From: Myxococcales bacterium
Lineage (GTDB): Bacteria; Myxococcota_A; Polyangia; GCA-2747355
NCBI GenBank assembly: GCA_020431405.1
Contig: JAGQIK010000345.1
Location: 1-32,953 of the forward strand
Length of the DNA stretch: 32,953 nucleotides
Reading direction: 5' to 3'
How positions within the stretch are numbered: position 1 is the stretch's first letter; each line of letters opens with the position of its first letter. Positions 16,673-25,615 of the stretch are shown one piece after another. A model generated the notes under the pieces. That model was not told the origin of the DNA. It made no database searches and saw only the letters and a list, made by a program, of their open reading frames with translations. The translations under genes and the position numbers were made by a program.

Positions 16673-16723
16673 GACGAACTGTAGCGCATTCAGCTCCTAG
16701 CAGAGGTTTGTCAACGGGCTGCT

Positions 16724-18154
16724 ATGATGCGCCTCATGCGTATCTCCCGAGCTGTCGTGATGGCGTTGCTCTGCTGCGCCGCCTGTTCGAGCAACACACC
16801 GGCAAACGACGCGGCGGACGGCGGCGTGGTCGACAGCACGCCAGCGGATCTCGGTCCCGCACCCGCCGCGCCGTGGCCGGAGTGGGTCTTTCATCACTGG
16901 GTCTGGGAAGACGAGAGCACGCAGCAGTCGGCGACGGCGCTGGTAGAAGGATACCGACAGCGCGATATCCCGGTAGGCGCGATCATCATCGATAGCCCCT
17001 GGGAGACGGCCTACAACACGTTCGACTGGGACACGACGCTCTTCGCCGAGCCGCAGAAGATGATCGACGACTTTCACAGCAAGGGCGTTCGCGTCCTGCT
17101 GTGGATCGTGCCGGCGATCAACATCGACGCGCTGCCGCTCTACACCGAGGCCAAGGACAAAAACTACTTCATGCACTCCAACTCGGGCGAGGCGGCCGTG
17201 GTCAAGTGGTGGAAAGGCGACGGCAGCCTGCTCGACTACTTCCAGCCGGCCGCGGTCTCGTGGTGGCACGGGATGATGGACAAGGCGCTGGCCTACGGCA
17301 TCGACGGTTGGAAGTGCGACGGCCTCGACTTCTCGGCGTGGCTCGCGCCCGTCTCGCCAGGCAAAGGCGGCGCGCGCGTCACGCGCATCGAATACTCCAC
17401 GGCCTACTATCGCGACTTCTTCGAGTACACGCGATCCAAGCTGGGCAACGATCGCGTCATCAGCGCCCGCCCGGTGGACACCTACGGCGCCGACGTCGGG
17501 CGCATCAACCCCAAGGCGGTGCCCGAGGCTGCCTTCGCGCCGCGCGAGATCAACTGGGCTGGCTGGGTCGGCGACCAGGACGCCACCTTCGCCGGCCTCA
17601 AGGCCGCCCTGCTCAACATGTACTACTCCGCTCAGCTCGGCTACGTGATCTTCGGCTCGGACATCGGCGGCTACCGCAACGATCAGAAGACCTACCCGAC
17701 AAAAGGTCGCAGCAAGGAGCTCTTGATCCGCTGGGCACAGCTCGGCGCGCTCTGTCCGCTGATGGAAAACGGCGGCAGCGGCGAGCACCGGCCGTGGCAG
17801 TTCGACGAGGAGACGACGGACATCTACCGCCGCTTCGTCAAGCTGCACTACGCGCTGATCCCCTACCTCAACGAGCACGCCGCGCGCGCCTTCGCCAAGG
17901 GCACGTCGCTGATGACCTTCACCGCCAAGCCCGACTACGCCTACCTGCTCGGCCCCGACATCTTCGTCGCGCCGATGACCGAGTCAGGCACCTCCAAGGA
18001 CGTCACGTTCCCCGAAGGGCGCTGGCTCTACCTATTCGACAAGACCAAGGCCTACGACGGCAAGACCACCGCCAAGCTCGACGTTCCGCTGGGCGAGTTC
18101 CCCGTGTTCGTGCGCGAAGGCAGCAGCATCGCCAAGGACCTCAGCGTGCCCTGA
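16724..18154 (+). CDS. Compact GH31-family glycoside hydrolase lipoprotein
   Basis: The 476-residue protein has a lipoprotein signal (CAAC, Cys21) and a Thr/Asp/Pro-rich linker. The GH31 catalytic barrel then begins at about residue 50 (WVFHHWVWEDEST). The nucleophile is Asp199 in GWKCDGLD and the acid/base Asp284 in WVGDQDATF. GSDIGGY near 311-317 and the RWAQLGALCPLMENGG block are also family hallmarks. A short beta domain (LLGPDIFVAPM onward) follows. GH31 enzymes act on alpha-glucosidic, alpha-xylosidic or related linkages, and the substrate is not determinable here. The usual N-terminal beta-sandwich of over 100 residues is missing. Starts at 16724, 16727 and 16736 are all possible. Confidence 0.9.
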   Translation: MMRLMRISRAVVMALLCCAACSSNTPANDAADGGVVDSTPADLGPAPAAPWPEWVFHHWVWEDESTQQSATALVEGYRQRDIPVGAIIIDSPWETAYNTFDWDTTLFAEPQKMIDDFHSKGVRVLLWIVPAINIDALPLYTEAKDKNYFMHSNSGEAAVVKWWKGDGSLLDYFQPAAVSWWHGMMDKALAYGIDGWKCDGLDFSAWLAPVSPGKGGARVTRIEYSTAYYRDFFEYTRSKLGNDRVISARPVDTYGADVGRINPKAVPEAAFAPREINWAGWVGDQDATFAGLKAALLNMYYSAQLGYVIFGSDIGGYRNDQKTYPTKGRSKELLIRWAQLGALCPLMENGGSGEHRPWQFDEETTDIYRRFVKLHYALIPYLNEHAARAFAKGTSLMTFTAKPDYAYLLGPDIFVAPMTESGTSKDVTFPEGRWLYLFDKTKAYDGKTTAKLDVPLGEFPVFVREGSSIAKDLSVP

Positions 18155-18167
18155 CGGTCGCGGATTC

Positions 18168-19325
18168 TCAGGGCGCGGGACAGCCTTCGAGGCTGTTGAT
18201 CCACTGCGCGACGAGATCGGCGGCGCCCTGGTCGACGCGCTCCGTGCCCGCCGGCGGCATCCCTACCAGAAAGTCGCGCGAGACCATGCGCAGCCACAGC
18301 ACCGAGCTCTTGGCGTCGCCTGGCACGAGCAAGATCGAGCCGATGTCGGAGCGATAGGACGGCGCGTTGCAGGCCGCCATCTGAGAGAGCGGCACGCCGA
18401 AGCCGAGGTCCATCGACGGAAACAGCTTGCCGTAGTGGCAGAACGAGCAGTTGGCGTCGAGATACGAGCGCGCGCGCTGCTCGACGCTGGCGCCGCTGTC
18501 GGCGGCCATCGGCGTCGCCATCGCCGCCAGCTTGTCGGGCTGCGCGAGCGCATCGCTCGGCGCCACGAGCCCGGCGCGCACCAGCAGCGCGAGCTGGTTT
18601 TCCTGCGCGTCGCCGCAGACGGCGCCCACCGAACGCGTGATCGAGTCGCCCAGCGCGCGGTTGAGCTGCGCCGTGCGAATACCGAGCGGCACCGGGCGTT
18701 CGCTGCGGTGACACCAGAAGCAGTCCTTGCGCGACGGGAAGATGTGCTTGTGGCTGGCGCTGCCGCCCTCGCGCGTCACCGCGTAGACCTTGGCGTCGCC
18801 CTCCTCCGACAGCAGGCGCGCGTCGCTCTGGTCCTCGTTCCACTGATAGGAGTAGCCGCCCCAGGCGTCGTCGTCCTGCTTGACGAGAAAGCGCGTCTCG
18901 ACGAGGCGCGCCTGGGAGAAACGCGCGTCATCGTCGCGCGCCGGCACCCAGAACTCCTTGACCAGCACGGTGCCAGCGGGAAACGTCCACGCGCCGCCGC
19001 TCGAGCCTGCCGAGAGCTGCGCGCCGTCGGGCAGCGCGATGAAGCGCCGCTTGAGCGCGCCGTCGGTCCACAGCGGCGAAGCCACCTCGTAGGGGAAGAG
19101 CGTGTCGTCGACACGATGTTTCGCCACGTCGGCGTAGCAGCCGCTGCTGCTGATCATCTCGGGTGCGCCCGCCGCGCCGGCGCGCGCCGTCTGCATGCAG
19201 CGCGTCGTCGCGCTCCACGTCTGCACCGGGCAGGGCACCGCCTCGTCGCCGCCGCAGCCGAGCAGCGGCAGCGCTGCAAACACGAACGCTATGACGCGAG
19301 AGAGCACCGCTCGCGATCGTAGCAC
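18168..19325 (-). CDS. Di-heme c-type cytochrome lipoprotein (SO2930-like)
   Basis: The 385-residue product has lipobox LLGC (Cys24) and two heme-binding motifs, CFWCH (202-206) and CSFCH (293-297). The intervening blocks (LFPYEVASPLWTDGALKRRF, WTFPAGTVLVKEFWVP, HIFPSRKDCFWCH) resemble the family I know as SO2930-type di-heme cytochromes with an N-terminal beta domain. A GMPPAGTERVDQGAADLVAQ block near the end is a typical cytochrome C-terminal element and may supply a Met ligand. It is expected at the periplasmic or outer-membrane face as an electron carrier or oxidase. The GTG start at 19325 is uncertain; GTG 19307 is possible. It is 19 nt downstream of the Trm112-like gene and convergent with the GH31 gene. 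Confidence 0.85.
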   Translation of the reverse strand: MLRSRAVLSRVIAFVFAALPLLGCGGDEAVPCPVQTWSATTRCMQTARAGAAGAPEMISSSGCYADVAKHRVDDTLFPYEVASPLWTDGALKRRFIALPDGAQLSAGSSGGAWTFPAGTVLVKEFWVPARDDDARFSQARLVETRFLVKQDDDAWGGYSYQWNEDQSDARLLSEEGDAKVYAVTREGGSASHKHIFPSRKDCFWCHRSERPVPLGIRTAQLNRALGDSITRSVGAVCGDAQENQLALLVRAGLVAPSDALAQPDKLAAMATPMAADSGASVEQRARSYLDANCSFCHYGKLFPSMDLGFGVPLSQMAACNAPSYRSDIGSILLVPGDAKSSVLWLRMVSRDFLVGMPPAGTERVDQGAADLVAQWINSLEGCPAP

Positions 19326-19344
19326 CGTAGGGCGCTGACGGCGC

Positions 19345-19590
19345 TCAGGTGGGCGGAACGGGCAGCGCGTCCTCGGCGGTGCCCTTCCACTTCTCGCCCT
19401 CGTCCACCAGCAGCACCGGGATGCCGTCGCGGATCGGGTACTTCATGCCCGAGTCGTCGCAGACCAGCCAGCAGCCCTTGACCAGCCGCAGCTGCCCAGG
19501 ATCGTCGCCCTTGTCCTTGTAGTGTACGGCGATGGGACAGCGCAGGATCTCGAGCAGCTTCTCGTCCACAGCGGGGATCTCGTCGCTCAT
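19345..19590 (-). CDS. Trm112/UPF0434-like small protein with reduced cysteine set
   Basis: The 81-residue protein starts at ATG 19590 with GAGGCG upstream. The core matches the family (LLEILRCP, then YPIRDGIPVLLVDEGE). Trm112-type proteins usually hold zinc with two Cys pairs. Here only Cys18, Cys40 and Cys44 remain, and the CPxC and second CxxC patterns are broken, so the zinc site may be lost. Trm112 is an activator of methyltransferases in eukaryotes and archaea, but the bacterial role is less clear. It is 9 nt downstream of ileS on the same strand, hence probably co-transcribed. Confidence 0.85.
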   Translation of the reverse strand: MSDEIPAVDEKLLEILRCPIAVHYKDKGDDPGQLRLVKGCWLVCDDSGMKYPIRDGIPVLLVDEGEKWKGTAEDALPVPPT

Positions 19591-19599
19591 GTAACGCCT

Positions 19600-22500
19600 C
19601 TAGGCTTTCGTGATCTCGACGCTGATGACCTCACCGCCGACCTTGACCGTCGGCGATTCGGGCAACGCGTCCGCTTGCTCGAGCGAACGGCACAGAAGCT
19701 CGCCCGCCAGATAGTCGCCCCACTGGGCGAAGACCTTGCGCGTCATCTCGCCCTCGCTGGCCCAGCGAAGCGTGATGCGGTCCTCGATCTCGAGCCCCGC
19801 GTCCTTGCGCTGCACCTGAAGCCGACGCAGAAGGTCGCGCATGCGGCCCTCGACCTCGAGCGCCTCGGTGAGCGTCGTCTCGAGCGCGACCCAGCTGCCG
19901 CGATCCTCGCTGACCGTCAGCTCGTCGGGCGCCGTCGCCTCGAGCAGCAGGTCGTCGCGCGAGAGCGCCACCGTCTCGCCGTCGAGCGCGAGCTCGAAGC
20001 TCTGCGCGCCGTCGTTGTACGCCGCCACGAGCTCGTCGGCGCGCGCCGTGATCGCCGCCGCCGCCGCCTTCATCTGCTTGCCCAGCCGCGCGCCGAGCGC
20101 CTTGAAGTTGGGCTTGATGCTGTAGCTCAGCGGGCTCTTGGCGCCCGGCTCGAGCACCTCGACCGCCTTGACGTTGAGGTCCTCGGCGAGCATCTCGCGA
20201 AAGCGCTCGCAGGCGTGTTTTTCGACGTTGTCGCGCGGACCGACGCGCAGCAGCGACAGCGGCTGGCGCACCTTGATCTTCTTGGCCTCGCGCGCCGCGA
20301 GCGCCATCGAGGTCAGCCGCTTGACGGCGCGCATCTCCTCGGTGAGCGGCGCGTCGAAAAGCGCCTCGTCGGCCTCGGGGTAGCTGGCGTGGTGCACGCT
20401 GGCCGGCGCGTCGCTGTCGAGCCCGCGCACCAGGTTCTGATAGATCGCCTCGGTGACGAACGGGATCATCGGCGCTGCCAGCAGCGTCAGCGCCTCGACG
20501 CAGTCGTAGAGCGTCTGCAGCGCGGCGCGCGTGTCGGCCTCGTCGTCGGACTTCCAGAAGCGGCGCCGGTTGTGGCGGATGTACCAGGTCGAGACGTCCT
20601 GGGTGAACGACTCGATGGCGCGCGCGGCGCCGCGCATGTCCCACGCCTCGATGCTCGCGCGACAGCTGCTGATCGTCTGCTGCAGCTCGCTGAGGATCCA
20701 GCGATCGAAGCTCGACAGCTTGTCGAACGGCACGCGCTCGCCCTTGCGGTCGTACTCGGCGAGCCGCGCGTAGTTGGCGAGGAAGCCGTAGGTGTTCCAC
20801 AGCATGTTGAGGAACTTGCCGCGCACCTCGCGCAGCACGCCCCAACCGAAGTTGAGGTTTGTTGTCGTCTCGTGCGAGCAATAGAGCCAGCGCATCACGT
20901 CGGCGCCGGCCTTTTCGGCCGCGTCGTCGAACCAGATCGCGTTGCCCGTCGACTTGTGCATCTCCTTGCCGGTCTCGTCGCGCACCAGCGCGTAGCCGAG
21001 CAGCGTCTTGAAGGGCGCGATCTGCTCCATCATCGTGCTCATGGAGAGCAGCGCGTAGAACCAGTTGCGGAACTGCCCCGGGAAACACTCGAGCACCAGG
21101 TCCGCCGGCACCCACTTCTGCCAGTAGTCGCGGTCGCTGTTGTAGCCCACCGTCGAGTACGGGACGATGCCGGCGTCGAGCCACGGGTTGCCCACGTCCT
21201 CGATGCGCTTGGTCTCGGCGCCGCAGTGCGAGCACTTGATGACGATCTCGTCGACCCACGGCCGGTGCGGCGTGTTGCCGTCGAAGGCGTCCCAGCCGCG
21301 CACGGCGCGCGCCTCGAGCTCTTCGCGGCTGCCGATCACGTCGAAGTGATCGCACTCGCCGCAGAGCCAGATCGGCAGCGCGAGGCCCCAGAAGCGCTTC
21401 TTGGAGATCATCCAGTCGCGCATGTTGGTCAGCCACTCGAGCTCGCGGTCGCGGCCCCAGCCCGGGATCCATTGGATGTCGTCGACGATCTTTTTGATCT
21501 CCTCGCGCCAATCCATCTGGATGTACCACTCGTCAACCAGCCGGAAGACCAGCTCGTCGCCGGTACGCCAGCAGTGCGGGTAGACGTGCGGGTACTGCTC
21601 GGTGGCGACGAGCAGACCCTTGTCCTTGAGGTTGGCGATGATCTGCTCGACGGTCTCGGGCGCCACGGCGTGCTTTCCGACGAGATCGCCGAAGCCCTCG
21701 CCGAACAGCGCGTTGCCGTCGAGCGGCGCGATGGAGGGCAAGCCGAGGCGCGCCCCCATCACGTGGTCGATGTCGCCGCAGCCGGGCGCGCTGTGCACGA
21801 TGCCCGTACCCTCGCCGGCGACGACCACGTCCGCGCCGCGATCATCCTTGCCGCCATCGATCACGCGGTGCGCCTCGATGCCCGAAAGCTCGCCGAAGCG
21901 CCCTTCGGTGATCTCGCCCCGCTCGCCCACGACGTAGCCGCCCTTGACGCTCTGCGCGTGAAGCTCGTCGAACGGGCCGCGATAGCTCAGCCCGACCAGC
22001 TCGGCGCCTTTGACGGTGCCCTCGATCTCGTAGCCGCCGCGCTCGTTGAAGATCTGCGCGATGGTCTTGAGCTTCGGCACGCCCGCGACCCACTCTTTCT
22101 TCTCTTTGAACTGCCGCTCGAGGCGCTGGTACTCGAGGTTGTCCTTGGCGAAGTAGAAGAGCTCGCCGCTGCGCTTGTCGCGCAGCTTGACGTAGTCGAG
22201 GTCGACGTTGACGGCCGCCGCCACGTTGGACGTCAGCGTCCACGGCGTGGTCGTCCAGATGAGCAGGTTCTCGCCCTCGCGCTCGACCAGCGGGAAGCGC
22301 AAGAAGATCGCCGTGTGCGCCACCAGCCGGCGCCCTTCGATGACCTCCATCTGCGAGTAGGCCGAGCCCGAGCGCCCCGACCACGGCATCACGTCGGTGC
22401 CGCGATAGATCTTGCCGCGCTCGTGGCACTTCTTGAGGAACGACCAGATCGTGTAGTTGTTCTCCTCGGCCATGGTGAAGTAGGAGTTGTCCCACTGCAT

Positions 22501-23001
22501 CCACATGCCGAGTCGCTTCGACTGCTCGGTCTGGATGCCCGAGTACTTGAGCACGCGCGCCTTGCAGTCGTTGACGAAGTTGGCGATGCCGTAGGTCTCG
22601 ACGTCGCGCTTGGAGGAGAAGCCCTTCTCCTTTTCCACCTCGACCTCGACCCACAGCCCCTGGCAGTCGAAGCCGTTCTGGTAGCGCTGGTCGCGCCCGA
22701 GCATGGCGTAGTAGCGCTGGAAGGCGTCCTTGAGGGTGCGCCCCCAGGCGTGATGCACGCCCATCGGGTTGTTGGCGGTGATCGGCCCGTCGAGAAACGA
22801 GAAGCGCTCGTTGCCGCGGTTCTTCTCGACCAGCGTCTCGAAGGCGCGCGTCTCGTGCCAGAACGCCAGCACCTCGTTTTCCAGCGGCGCGATGTCGAAC
22901 CACGGCTCGACCTTGGCGAGGCCTTTGCCGGGCGCGATCGTCATCTGCGGGCCTTCGGGGCGTTCGTTGCTCTGCTTGGTGTCGTCGGCGCTCGTGCTCA
23001 T
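19600..23001 (-). CDS. ileS: Isoleucyl-tRNA synthetase, type with rearranged HIGH motif (G-V-H-H)
   Basis: The 1133-residue class I synthetase charges tRNA-Ile. ATG 23001 is preceded by GGAG. In the HIGH region the sequence is NNPMGVHHAWGRT (G81-V-H-H84), so the first and third residues of the usual HxGH are swapped. The KMSKS-equivalent is EMHKS at 680-684. The CP1 editing domain shows TTTPWTLTSN and GIVHSAPGCGDIDH (about 400-413, Asp412 the likely editing residue). Two Cys-x2-Cys pairs (547/550 and 590/593) suggest a zinc site in the insertion. Anticodon-binding and C-terminal regions follow. The overall layout fits the IleRS2-like (eukaryote-like) group. A short MYXO-CTERM gene is 65 nt upstream and may share the transcript. 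Confidence 0.95.
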   Translation of the reverse strand: MSTSADDTKQSNERPEGPQMTIAPGKGLAKVEPWFDIAPLENEVLAFWHETRAFETLVEKNRGNERFSFLDGPITANNPMGVHHAWGRTLKDAFQRYYAMLGRDQRYQNGFDCQGLWVEVEVEKEKGFSSKRDVETYGIANFVNDCKARVLKYSGIQTEQSKRLGMWMQWDNSYFTMAEENNYTIWSFLKKCHERGKIYRGTDVMPWSGRSGSAYSQMEVIEGRRLVAHTAIFLRFPLVEREGENLLIWTTTPWTLTSNVAAAVNVDLDYVKLRDKRSGELFYFAKDNLEYQRLERQFKEKKEWVAGVPKLKTIAQIFNERGGYEIEGTVKGAELVGLSYRGPFDELHAQSVKGGYVVGERGEITEGRFGELSGIEAHRVIDGGKDDRGADVVVAGEGTGIVHSAPGCGDIDHVMGARLGLPSIAPLDGNALFGEGFGDLVGKHAVAPETVEQIIANLKDKGLLVATEQYPHVYPHCWRTGDELVFRLVDEWYIQMDWREEIKKIVDDIQWIPGWGRDRELEWLTNMRDWMISKKRFWGLALPIWLCGECDHFDVIGSREELEARAVRGWDAFDGNTPHRPWVDEIVIKCSHCGAETKRIEDVGNPWLDAGIVPYSTVGYNSDRDYWQKWVPADLVLECFPGQFRNWFYALLSMSTMMEQIAPFKTLLGYALVRDETGKEMHKSTGNAIWFDDAAEKAGADVMRWLYCSHETTTNLNFGWGVLREVRGKFLNMLWNTYGFLANYARLAEYDRKGERVPFDKLSSFDRWILSELQQTISSCRASIEAWDMRGAARAIESFTQDVSTWYIRHNRRRFWKSDDEADTRAALQTLYDCVEALTLLAAPMIPFVTEAIYQNLVRGLDSDAPASVHHASYPEADEALFDAPLTEEMRAVKRLTSMALAAREAKKIKVRQPLSLLRVGPRDNVEKHACERFREMLAEDLNVKAVEVLEPGAKSPLSYSIKPNFKALGARLGKQMKAAAAAITARADELVAAYNDGAQSFELALDGETVALSRDDLLLEATAPDELTVSEDRGSWVALETTLTEALEVEGRMRDLLRRLQVQRKDAGLEIEDRITLRWASEGEMTRKVFAQWGDYLAGELLCRSLEQADALPESPTVKVGGEVISVEITKA

Positions 23002-23066
23002 CTGCTCCGTCCGGGCGAAGCAGCCTTTTAGCGCGCGCCGAGGAGCCTTTCAATGGCGGCGCGAGC

Positions 23067-23537
23067 TTAGCGATGGCGAGGCGCGCGGCGGCGGCGGCGG
23101 CGGGCCAGCGCCAGCGCGGCGCCGAACAGAAGCGAGAGCAGCGCGCTCGCGCCGAAACCCTCGGACGAGGGTGCGACGTTACAGCCGCCGCCGTCGTCCT
23201 TCTTGGTCGAGCCGGCGTCCTTGGTCGCCCCGCCGTCGGACGCTGCTGGCGCGTCGGGGCCGGGCAGGTTGTCGAGGCCCGGAGGCACCGCGTCGTAGTC
23301 GCCGATAGGCTCGCCGCTGGCGTCGGGCACCGTGCCGTCGGTGCATGCCGTGCCCGTGCCGCCGACGGTGCAGACGTTGTTGTTGCAGCGGTAGGCCGAG
23401 CCGAAGACGGCGCAGTCGCGATCACAGCCGCACGACGACGAGAAGTCCGGGAAGATCACGTCCGCGAAAGCCACGCTCGGCGCGACGAGCGTGAAGGTGA
23501 TGGCGATGATGGTGAGCGTGCGACCCTTGCTGAGCAT
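23067..23537 (-). CDS. Secreted MYXO-CTERM-anchored Cys-rich protein
   Basis: The 156-residue protein starts at ATG 23537 after GGAGG. Residues 1-25 form a signal peptide ending AFA. Residues 35-65 hold six Cys in a short disulphide-rich segment (CGC, DC, RC, VC, AC). A Pro/Asp/Gly-rich spacer follows, then the MYXO-CTERM tail: GGGCN with Cys119, hydrophobic helix about 128-145, and a run of six Arg. Such tails are thought to be processed by a rhombosortase-like system and to tether the protein to the cell surface. Function is unknown. It is 65 nt upstream of ileS on the same strand. Confidence 0.9.
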   Translation of the reverse strand: MLSKGRTLTIIAITFTLVAPSVAFADVIFPDFSSSCGCDRDCAVFGSAYRCNNNVCTVGGTGTACTDGTVPDASGEPIGDYDAVPPGLDNLPGPDAPAASDGGATKDAGSTKKDDGGGCNVAPSSEGFGASALLSLLFGAALALARRRRRRAPRHR

Positions 23538-23628
23538 TGCGTAACCTCCGCGCCTCGACACAGCAAGGAAGGCGCCAGACTACCCGCTAGCGATTTCCGT
23601 GTGTTAGACGCGCAGCGGTGTGCCAGCC

Positions 23629-23648
23629 GCTGTGCCCTATGGCACAGC
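23629..23648. promoter_or_regulatory. 8-bp inverted repeat with 4-nt loop between two minus-strand genes
   Basis: GCTGTGCC and GGCACAGC flank CTAT. A nearby direct TGTGCC unit precedes the left arm. The repeat lies 21 nt past the stop of the Cys-rich lipoprotein gene and about 90 nt before the next minus-strand start. It could be an operator, or a terminator stem without a U-tract. Confidence 0.4.
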
Positions 23649-23669
23649 CGTCAGCGCCGCGTCACACCC

Positions 23670-24188
23670 TCAGCACTGCGTGACGCGCTTGGCCTGCTTG
23701 CAGTCGCCCCGCGCACGCTTGCAGCGATCGCGCGAGTCGTCGTCGCCGATGTAGTCGGCGAGCTTGCAGATGTGTCGCGCTGCGCGGCAGATCGCGCGCG
23801 TGTGGCGGCAGCGATCGACGCGCGGGCTGTCGCTGCCGCTGCTGTCGGCGGCGCCGCCCGAGGCGGCGGAGATGCGGTTTTCAGCCCTCGCGGGTGGCGG
23901 CGCTGGCGAGGGCGCGGTGGGCCTGACCGTGACGTGCTCGGGCACGCCGGGCTTGAGCTTGCGCGACGGGTCCTGCGCTGCAGCCGTGCTGGTCCCCGGC
24001 TCGCGCAGACCGAGGCGGCGCCGATCGCGCGCGATGTCGCCCTCGAGCAGCGCGATCTGCTGGCGGGCCTCGGAGGGGCTCTGTGGCGCTCGCATCACGC
24101 GCGCCGGCGCCCGGCCAGCGGAGGCGCAGGCGGCGAGCAAGACCGCGAGCGCGATGGTCGCCGCCCACCTCGAAGCTCGATCCGTCAT
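23670..24188 (-). CDS. Lipoprotein with Cys/Arg-rich C-terminal helix bundle
   Basis: The 172-residue protein starts at ATG 24188 with GGGAGG upstream and overlaps the stop of the previous gene (ATGA). Its lipobox is LAAC. A short helical segment (SEARQQIALLEGDIARDRRR) and a Pro-rich linker precede a C-terminal domain with six Cys among Arg/Lys-rich helices (VDRCRHTRAICRAARHICK, then DRCKRARGDCKQ, ending TQC). The even Cys spacing suggests disulphide-linked helices in the periplasm. I do not recognise the family. It is the last gene of the sigma-factor operon. Confidence 0.85.
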   Translation of the reverse strand: MTDRASRWAATIALAVLLAACASAGRAPARVMRAPQSPSEARQQIALLEGDIARDRRRLGLREPGTSTAAAQDPSRKLKPGVPEHVTVRPTAPSPAPPPARAENRISAASGGAADSSGSDSPRVDRCRHTRAICRAARHICKLADYIGDDDSRDRCKRARGDCKQAKRVTQC

Positions 24189-24933
24189 GGCGTACCTCCC
24201 GTCGTCCCGCTGCCAGTGCCTGTGCCTGTAGCGCTCGCAGAACCGCTCGTCGAACCGCTGCCGCTGCCGCTGCTGCTGCCGTCGCCGCTGCCGCTGCCGC
24301 TGCCGCTGCCGTTGCCGCCAACGCCGAGACGCCGCTGCAGCTGCTTGTTGATCGCGATCGAACGCTCGAAGGCGGCGATGGCGTCACGGGCGATGGTCTT
24401 TCCTTCGTCCTTCTTGCCGGCGTTGTCCAGCGCTTTGGCGCGGGCCTCGAGCAGCTCGCCGCGCACGGCGTGCAGGTTGGCGAGATAGAAGCTCGGTCGC
24501 GTGGTCTCGGCTAGCTCGGCGTCGACCAGCACCAGCGCCTGGTCGGCCTTGCCGTCGGCGAGCAGCAGCTTGGCCAGCCGCGCCTTGGCGTCGAGCCGCA
24601 CCTCTTCGGCCTCCGGCCAGCGCGAGTCGAGCCCCAGCGCGAGCAGCGCGCGCATGCTCGCGATGGCGCCCGCGCGATCGTCGCCGCGCAGCTGCAGGTT
24701 GGCTTTGTGGTGGTAGGCGCGCGCCGATGCCAAGAGCGACATCAGCTTGGCGTCGAGCGTGCGCTGGCCCGCCGTGGTGCAGGGACAGCAGTTCTTGGCG
24801 TTGCTGTTATTGCTCGCGGTGTTGCCGCTGCTGCCCGTGTCGCGCCGCCTCGCGCAGCCCGCTGCCAACAGCAGCAGCGTCACGCCCAGCGCGCTCGCGA
24901 CGAGCACCCGATACGTCCTTTGTCGGCGGGCCG

Positions 24934-24937
<4 letters not shown>
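24185..24937 (-). CDS. TPR-like helical lipoprotein with Gly/Ser-rich tail
   Basis: The 250-residue product starts at GTG 24937, overlapping the previous stop by 4 nt. The signal peptide ends at LAAGC (Cys28). An Asn/Ser-rich linker with CCPC follows, then about 150 residues of amphipathic helices (AYHHKANLQLRGDDRAGAIA, ARLAKLLLADGKADQALVLV, LHAVRGELLEARAKALDNAG) that look like TPR-type repeats. The last 45 residues are an almost pure Gly/Ser/Thr tail built by hexanucleotide repeats. TPR lipoproteins act as scaffolds for envelope complexes. Its specific role is unknown. Confidence 0.85.
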
Positions 24938-25602
<665 letters not shown>

Positions 25603-25615
25603 GGCTTACCTCGAG

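Noticed and set aside
19522-23031. An 1169-codon open frame on the plus strand antisense to ileS
   Set aside because: It mirrors the codon pattern of ileS, has no recognisable motif, and ileS is certain.
23605-23625. Possible sigma-54 promoter (TGGCAC followed by TGCGC on the minus strand) before the MYXO-CTERM gene
   Set aside because: The GG to GC spacing is one base short and the -12 element lacks TTGC. No activator gene is next to it.
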